A stretch of DNA of 64,000 nt. It comes from Gonapodya sp. JEL0774. Taxonomy: Eukaryota; Monoblepharomycota; Monoblepharidomycetes; Monoblepharidales; Gonapodyaceae. The position numbers and the translations under genes were made by a program. The notes under the pieces were generated by a model, which saw only the letters and a list, made by a program, of their open reading frames with translations, made no database searches and was not told the DNA's origin. The DNA lies in assembly GCA_027604505.1 (NCBI GenBank), contig JADIIX010000127.1:1-64000 (forward strand), in the 5' to 3' direction. This document shows positions 58,874 to 64,000 of this stretch, piece after piece (positions within the stretch are counted from its first letter, which is position 1; each line of letters begins with the position of its first letter).

Positions 58874-60887
58874 TCACCAGATACCACCGGTGGCATTTCC
58901 GGCGGGTGCAGCAGTAGTGTACTCGGGGGTGTTGACCGGCGGAGGCGAGGGTATCCAACCAAGCTGAACGAACCAGTCTGTTTGAAATTGTTGGGGCAGT
59001 AAAAACAAGCGTTTAGAGATCACACGAGCGAGCAATTTCTCGAGAAAACTTAGTTCCGCCTGGAAGTGCACCATAAAGTTTTCCAGTCTTGTTCACATCC
59101 ATTCGGAACCATCTTTTGGCCGCGGTCTTCTTGAACCATCCTCTCCTTCCCTGACGAACCATCAATCGCTTGGCATGAAGGTACTGCTCCACCCGAATGC
59201 GGAGGACCGCACAGGCATAAATCTCTTCCGGCGCGAGGAGGTGAGAGAGCGAAGATGGGGGCGGAGGGCGAGGGACACCTGAACAATCAGCCATAATCGT
59301 ATGAGCCGCGCCCTTTTATCACATGAATGATATCGTCCATAAGGAACCATACCAACCTCTCCAGACAATCACCGGCGCTCCTTCAGGCACTCTGTACCTT
59401 CCCTCCGGATCAAACTTCTCGAGCCCTTCCGTTGTGTCGCGCCTCCTCTTGCCACTCTGTCTCGATCCACCTTCTCCATCGTCACCGGTATCGATATCCA
59501 GATCCATGGACGGAGCTGGAGAACCTGACCGCACGGAGCCCATATCGATGTCCGAGTCGGTGGCACCTCCGACATCACCCTCAGAAGTGAGATCGGAGCT
59601 GTTGTCGTCATCTTCCTCATACATATTTGATGCATCTTCCCCATATGTTCGAACAGACGCGCGGGTACGGAGGGCTCGACTGGCCGGTGGGGTGATGCCG
59701 GAAGTCGCGGAATCTCCTTCCATGTGAGATTGCCGCTGTGAGTGATATTGTTGCTGAGTAGGCCACGGCGCGGACGCAGGGGGTGCGGACGAAGATAGAT
59801 GACTTATGGAAGATACCATTGTTGGTGGCTTCCCACGGGTACGAGGTCGACCTCGCGGTCGACCACGAGGCTGCTCAGTGGCAAGGTCGTCACTTTGTGA
59901 TGGCGAGGGCGACGCTGCCCTGAAAGAACCTCCGAGAGTGCGGCGAATTTTGTTCGGAGGTGACGCGTTTTGGTGCTCTCCAGAATTGCGACGGGAAGTT
60001 AGGTACGGGTCGGACAAGTGGTCGTAACCAACGTCACTCGGGTTGCGGCGTGGGGAACGGGCATTGGCCGCGAGGAGGGCTCGTGGATTTGTTTTGAAGA
60101 CGGAAAAGACATCCAGGTTTATGGTTTCCCCAGGGTTGTGCGGCGGAAGATTTGGATTCCAGATGCTGCTTGAGCCAGAAACAAGAGAAGTCGGTGCCAG
60201 AGTTGAGATGGTAGACGGAGAATTGGTCGGCCAGAGTCGGGATTCCTGTAGACCGAATGATTTGAAATCTCTGACAGATCCCACAGCGTCGGCAATGTAC
60301 GGATGAATTGAAAGAGAGACCACAGGCGAATCGTCGTCCACAACCCCAATCATGCCACCGATACTTCCTCGTCGTGAGGAGTCATCTGCGACAACAGAGG
60401 CGTCGGACGGAACGACATCATGGTCATCTTTCATGTTCTCATCACCGTCATGACCTGGGGATCGACTGCTCGCGTCCAGTGAGATACGGAGATGGGAATG
60501 ACCTGGAGATGTGTCCGTAAGATAACCATCTTCCGAGGCGTTGAGTGAATGTGCCGCTCCAGTCACACTGTAGGGTGCACGAACGGAGCGTGCCGTCGAG
60601 GGCGATCTGGCAACCGATCTTGGAATCGAGCGGTGTGGAGTTAGTGATTTGCGTGAGTGCAGGTGTGGGGAGCTCTCCCGTGGTGCAGGTGATTCGGCGC
60701 GGTTGTACCCAGAAGCGGCAGGGGACCGTGCACGTGGTGGGGGAGCCGACTGGGGCCGACGCAATGGAAGGAATGCGCTGTGGGGCAGGAATGTGGTTGC
60801 ATTCACGGCTACCGTGGATTCATGAATGGATAATTTGGAGAGTGGAGTGATGCCGAGGGCGGACACCGGCTCTGTGGGGTCCATCAT
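58874..60887 (-). CDS. SWIRM-domain protein with AT-hook motifs
   Basis: Three exons on the minus strand: 60887-59357, 59278-59072 and 58977-58874, encoding 613 aa. About 500 disordered residues rich in S, P, R and D come first. They carry an AT-hook-like basic element (EQPRGRPRGRPRTRGKPP) and a patch rich in acidic residues (NMYEEDDDNSSDLTSEGDVG). A SWIRM domain occupies the C-terminal 110 or so residues: HLLAPEEIYACAVLRIRVEQ, YLHAKRLMVRQGRRGWFKKT, WFRMDVNKTGKLYDWFVQLG. This matches fungal Fun19/Laf-type chromatin proteins, which associate with histone deacetylase complexes. The domain call is strong; the complex is inferred from the family. Confidence 0.87.
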
Positions 60888-61738
60888 GACGACAGATTAA
60901 CCTACGAAGAGCAGAGTATCAGCGGAAACGAAAAGCATGTGAGTCTGGTGAGTAATCAAACATCGATTGGGTTGAAAGCGTTCGTGGTGGAATGGATTTG
61001 GCGGGATGCTTCTGATCAGGTCAAGGATAACACCACCCGGATTTGCATCATGTCGAAAACACACTCTCCGTTCACATACGGGAACGTTTCCATCGTGCAT
61101 CAGAGTCCATCGTACTTTTTCGAGTTTGTCCGAGCATGTTTTCGTAGTGTGCGGTGTGTTGCCCCACCCTTTTGTACCCCAACAAAACTCGATGCCATTT
61201 TCGAATTAACCCGCAGTCCGTTCCAATTCATGCGTATCCGTATCCTTTCATATTCTGTCATCAATGCCGTTGAATTGCTCTGATTTGTACGGCGGTCACT
61301 TCGAGAATCCCGTTATGATTTCGCTGCCAAGTCACCGGGAACCCGAGAGAAACGGACGAATCCGCCACAGCAATGTCACATTCATAACACATCTGTACTT
61401 TAACTTACCTTGCTCCTTGGACGGGAGTTTTTGATGACTCTCGCTCTTGGTCTGCTTATATCGATGGAATCCCGCTGTGTTGATGTCGGTACTTCGGTCA
61501 ATCATCAGGACTCCCAAACCAGAGCGGGGCAACTCATTTTGATTGCTGACGGCGAATCTTTCACTGCTTCTGTACGTTGTCTTTCGCTATTGCTATCGTG
61601 CTGCTGCGTTTTGGTTTTTGAAAGTGGAGCTGATTCTATGTATATCATTTCGTGTACAGAACCTGCTCACTCTGTGCATGAACACACCTCGAAATCGCTT
61701 GCGACTTGAAACGGGCAACGGAATAGCTTTGTTACAAA
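60888..61738. promoter_or_regulatory. Divergent promoter region (SWIRM / F-box genes)
   Basis: 851 bp between opposite start codons. ORFs here show no coding character. No specific motif assigned. Confidence 0.45.
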
Positions 61739-63304
61739 ATGGATTCTAGTCCATCACTTCGCGCTGACTCGCCTGCTGATTCGCCGGGAAATGCATTGGA
61801 ACCGTTTCCCTTTTCCCGCCTCCCTGGAGAACTCCATATCCGAACTTTCCAATTCGTCAAACACGATCGAACACTTCGCGCCTGTCGATTAGCCTGCAGA
61901 TCGTTTGAAGCTCTCGCTACAAGACGCGCATTCGCCAGAATTCAACCTCAAAATTCCGATCAGCTTCGACGGCTTGCATGCGTTTTTGCAGACGCAGAAG
62001 CTCGCGTTCACGATCTCGCTGTAAATGGTGAAATCGACCCGGCCGTAATCCGATTCAGGCGCATCCTTACCTCGGTTCGAGAAGTAGATCTCAGGTCCAT
62101 AAGCCCCCGGGCAATGCGCTCGAGTGACATCGTCCGACTCCTCCAAGCCATCGACCTATCGCAGCTTCATATATTTGCTTTTCCGGACCCGGTAGGGGGC
62201 GATGACCCCGTCCAACTTGTCGAACAGGTACTCGTGCTCCTGGCAAGGGGAGCGACCTACCTCACCTCACTTATGCTGCCCAACGGTGAAGTTATGCGCA
62301 GTGAGGTCTCGTGGAATTCAGTGCGGACAATCATGGAACGAAGTCTCACTGGCCGGCTTTCAATCGATTTCGAGCTTCCTGAGGGTGACCTGGACACGCG
62401 AAGAGTTGCCCCACAGACTCTTCCAAACTGGGAAAAACTAGCGTGCCTCGACGTTGCAGCTTGGAATTCCCCTGCACCTGCGACGGAGCACGGTCGAGCT
62501 TGGCGAAATCTGATACCTCGGTTCACCTCGTTGACTACCTTGGGACTTGTCGGGCGGAGTTTCGAAGGCTCTCCCACCGCCTTTGGCCCACCCGAGCTCC
62601 GACAGCTGTTCGATTGCTCACCTGGGCTTAAATCGTTGTTTTTGGAGACAGAGGGTTTGGAAGGGTGGAGCAAGGTCCTCAGAGAAAAGGGAGGTCAGCT
62701 CAAAGCATTGGGCATCAACGGACCATTGTCAGGTATTTTCAAGCTCATCACCGGTCTTCCCAACTTGACCTCCATCGGACTTTACGACGTCTTCTACGGG
62801 TCGAAAGACCTCTCTGGATTTGAGTCGGCATTGTGCCGCGGCAACCTCGAATGCCTCCACTTCAGCGACGTTCCCCCGTTCGTTTTCTCAAAACTGCACC
62901 TTGTTGTGAGAAACAACTCCCGCCTACGTAGGCTCTGGCTAAGCTCGCATGGCAGTTTTTACAGAACCGCGACGGAGGCCTTGATGAACATTCTCGAGAC
63001 GGAGCAAGCCCCTAAGCTGCAGTGCCTGCACCTCTGGAAATCTCGCGGGATGGAACGTGAATCGTTTGAGGAGGCATTGGGAAGGAACTGGGAAAAGTTT
63101 CCCAGCCTGAACTTGGTTTGGGTCCACTTCGCAGGCGAGGGGAATAAAGTTTACGAACGGGACCCCTTGTCCGGGGGAAACGAGCGCGTGCCAAACACTG
63201 CTCTGTCAAGACTACGGGGTGCAAAGAGACTATTGTGGGATAGTGTGGATATGCTAGATCCAGAGCACAGGCCCTTGATAAAGATAAGCTCCATTGATTC
63301 ATAG
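61739..63304 (+). CDS. F-box protein with leucine-rich C-terminal region
   Basis: A single uninterrupted exon of 521 codons, unusual in this intron-rich window. An F-box-like motif lies at residues about 23-65 (FSRLPGELHIRTFQFVKHDR, RACRLACRSFEALATRRAFA). The rest has irregular leucine-rich repeats (REVDLRSISPRAMRSSDIVR, LTTLGLVGRSFEGSPTAFGP, LKSLFLETEGLEGWSKVLRE). F-box proteins bring substrates to SCF ubiquitin ligases. The lack of introns fits the intronless, fast-evolving F-box families of many fungi. Start is the first ATG after an upstream in-frame stop. Confidence 0.85.
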   Translation: MDSSPSLRADSPADSPGNALEPFPFSRLPGELHIRTFQFVKHDRTLRACRLACRSFEALATRRAFARIQPQNSDQLRRLACVFADAEARVHDLAVNGEIDPAVIRFRRILTSVREVDLRSISPRAMRSSDIVRLLQAIDLSQLHIFAFPDPVGGDDPVQLVEQVLVLLARGATYLTSLMLPNGEVMRSEVSWNSVRTIMERSLTGRLSIDFELPEGDLDTRRVAPQTLPNWEKLACLDVAAWNSPAPATEHGRAWRNLIPRFTSLTTLGLVGRSFEGSPTAFGPPELRQLFDCSPGLKSLFLETEGLEGWSKVLREKGGQLKALGINGPLSGIFKLITGLPNLTSIGLYDVFYGSKDLSGFESALCRGNLECLHFSDVPPFVFSKLHLVVRNNSRLRRLWLSSHGSFYRTATEALMNILETEQAPKLQCLHLWKSRGMERESFEEALGRNWEKFPSLNLVWVHFAGEGNKVYERDPLSGGNERVPNTALSRLRGAKRLLWDSVDMLDPEHRPLIKISSIDS

Positions 63305-63672
63305 GACGACAAGGGAGAGCGCTATTATCTTCAATAGAAAAGTGCATTGTATTATAGTGGTTAGCCGGTATCAATCCTTGAATACATCATTGAGTAACTC
63401 GGAAACGGTGTGTTGGCCACCGCACCTAATTGTGCATTTACAGTGACAGCAATAAAACCCGAAATAGCTTGTGAAATAATATACCAGATTAGCGACGAAT
63501 TTCGCCATATTCAACACCTGTCCTTGACACTGTGACCGGTTTGTTGACTTTACCTCACCCACTCCAGCACCACCTCGGACTTTGCTACAAACCAACAAAC
63601 AGTTGTATGCGTAAGAGCGGCTGCTGAAAACTTGCTCTCACCATCACCCACCTTGGAAGCATCTTCCCCACC
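63305..63672. other. Convergent 3' spacer, nothing seen
   Basis: Spacer between the F-box gene and the partial minus-strand ORF. No supported feature. Confidence 0.55.
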
Positions 63673-64000
63673 TCACCACTTCCTCGACCTTGACGCCCTC
63701 TCCCACCCGCAACGCCTCGCCCCCCGTCCCACGCCCGCTTTTGCGATCGTTGTATCGAAATCAGGAGCATCCTCCCACAGCACGATCCTGCGTACTCCAG
63801 AGGGCGTCAGTTGTCCACGGACGAGGGATGAGACAACCCGGCTGCACCAGCTCTCGGCGCGGCGGTGGGCTGCCGTGGTTCCATAGGCAGCGTAGCTATC
63901 CGTTGCGACGGCATATTTTCCAGACCTGCGCACAAATCCGTGAAGGGCCAGGACCTCGAGGGTTGGGTGAGGGTTTATGTACAGGTGGGGCAGACCGTGA
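63673..64000 (-). CDS. 3' end of an unknown protein, runs off the window
   Basis: A minus-strand frame is open from the window edge at 64000 to a stop at 63673, about 108 residues without an internal start needed. It includes HLYINPHPTLEVLALHGFVR and SSLVRGQLTPSGVRRIVLWE. The phrase TLEVLALHGF resembles the leucine-rich tails of F-box proteins, and an F-box gene lies next door, but the overlap is too short to call a family. The last residues are arginine-rich and may include frame read past an intron donor. Confidence 0.4.
   Translation of the reverse strand, partial: HGLPHLYINPHPTLEVLALHGFVRRSGKYAVATDSYAAYGTTAAHRRAESWCSRVVSSLVRGQLTPSGVRRIVLWEDAPDFDTTIAKAGVGRGARRCGWERASRSRKW

Overview
The window reads as nuclear DNA of a fungus, most likely a chytrid or other early-diverging (zoosporic) lineage. 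Nearly every recognisable gene is split by many short GT-AG introns, mostly 50 to 100 nt. The gene set combines fungal families (CGR1, a YPD1-like phosphotransfer protein, a UPF0658-type Golgi membrane protein, a fungal-style eukaryotic glutathione synthetase) with receptor-like architectures I associate with chytrids: an ecto-sensor with a HAMP-like tail and an LRR-TM-SH3 receptor. The organism assignment is inference. Exon models were built by hand. For each spliced model the exon phases agree and the summed length is divisible by three, unless the entry says otherwise.

Layout. 1-1.66 kb: no convincing gene, one ATTCG-rich patch. 1.67-3.83 kb (+): two-TM sensor without an output domain. 3.8-11 kb: poorly resolved, with competing ORFs, a 17-bp hairpin, a foldback repeat and short tandem repeats. 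11.0-12.6 kb (-): UPF0658-like membrane protein, divergent from thioesterase A (+, 12.8-14.5). 14.8-17.2 kb (+): glutathione synthetase. 17.5-20.4 kb (+): coiled-coil protein. 20.7-23.8 kb (+): mitochondrial EF-G2, convergent with thioesterase B (-, 23.9-25.4). 25.6-27.3 kb (-) and 27.7-29.5 kb (+): two head-to-head D-2-hydroxyacid dehydrogenases. Then CGR1 (+), an aldo/keto reductase (-), a membrane-anchored spermidine-synthase-like protein (+), an unresolved small gene (-), GSK3 (+), a 280-aa unknown (-), an ACSS3-type acyl-CoA synthetase (-), a large carnitine acyltransferase (-), the LRR-TM-SH3 receptor (-), a small membrane protein (+), the HPt phosphotransfer protein (+), ETF-ubiquinone oxidoreductase (-), a SWIRM/AT-hook nuclear protein (-), an F-box protein (+) and an incomplete ORF running off the right edge (-).

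How genes work together. Several products act on acyl-CoA and mitochondrial carbon flow: two acyl-CoA thioesterase-like paralogues, a short-chain acyl-CoA synthetase directly next to carnitine acyltransferase, ETF-QO (entry of electrons from acyl-CoA dehydrogenases into ubiquinone), and two D-2-hydroxyacid dehydrogenases. This may be coincidence in a gene-dense fungal genome; nothing shows co-regulation. A second theme is signalling (ecto-sensor, HPt protein, GSK3, LRR-TM-SH3 receptor). No tRNA, rRNA, CRISPR array or intact transposon was found.
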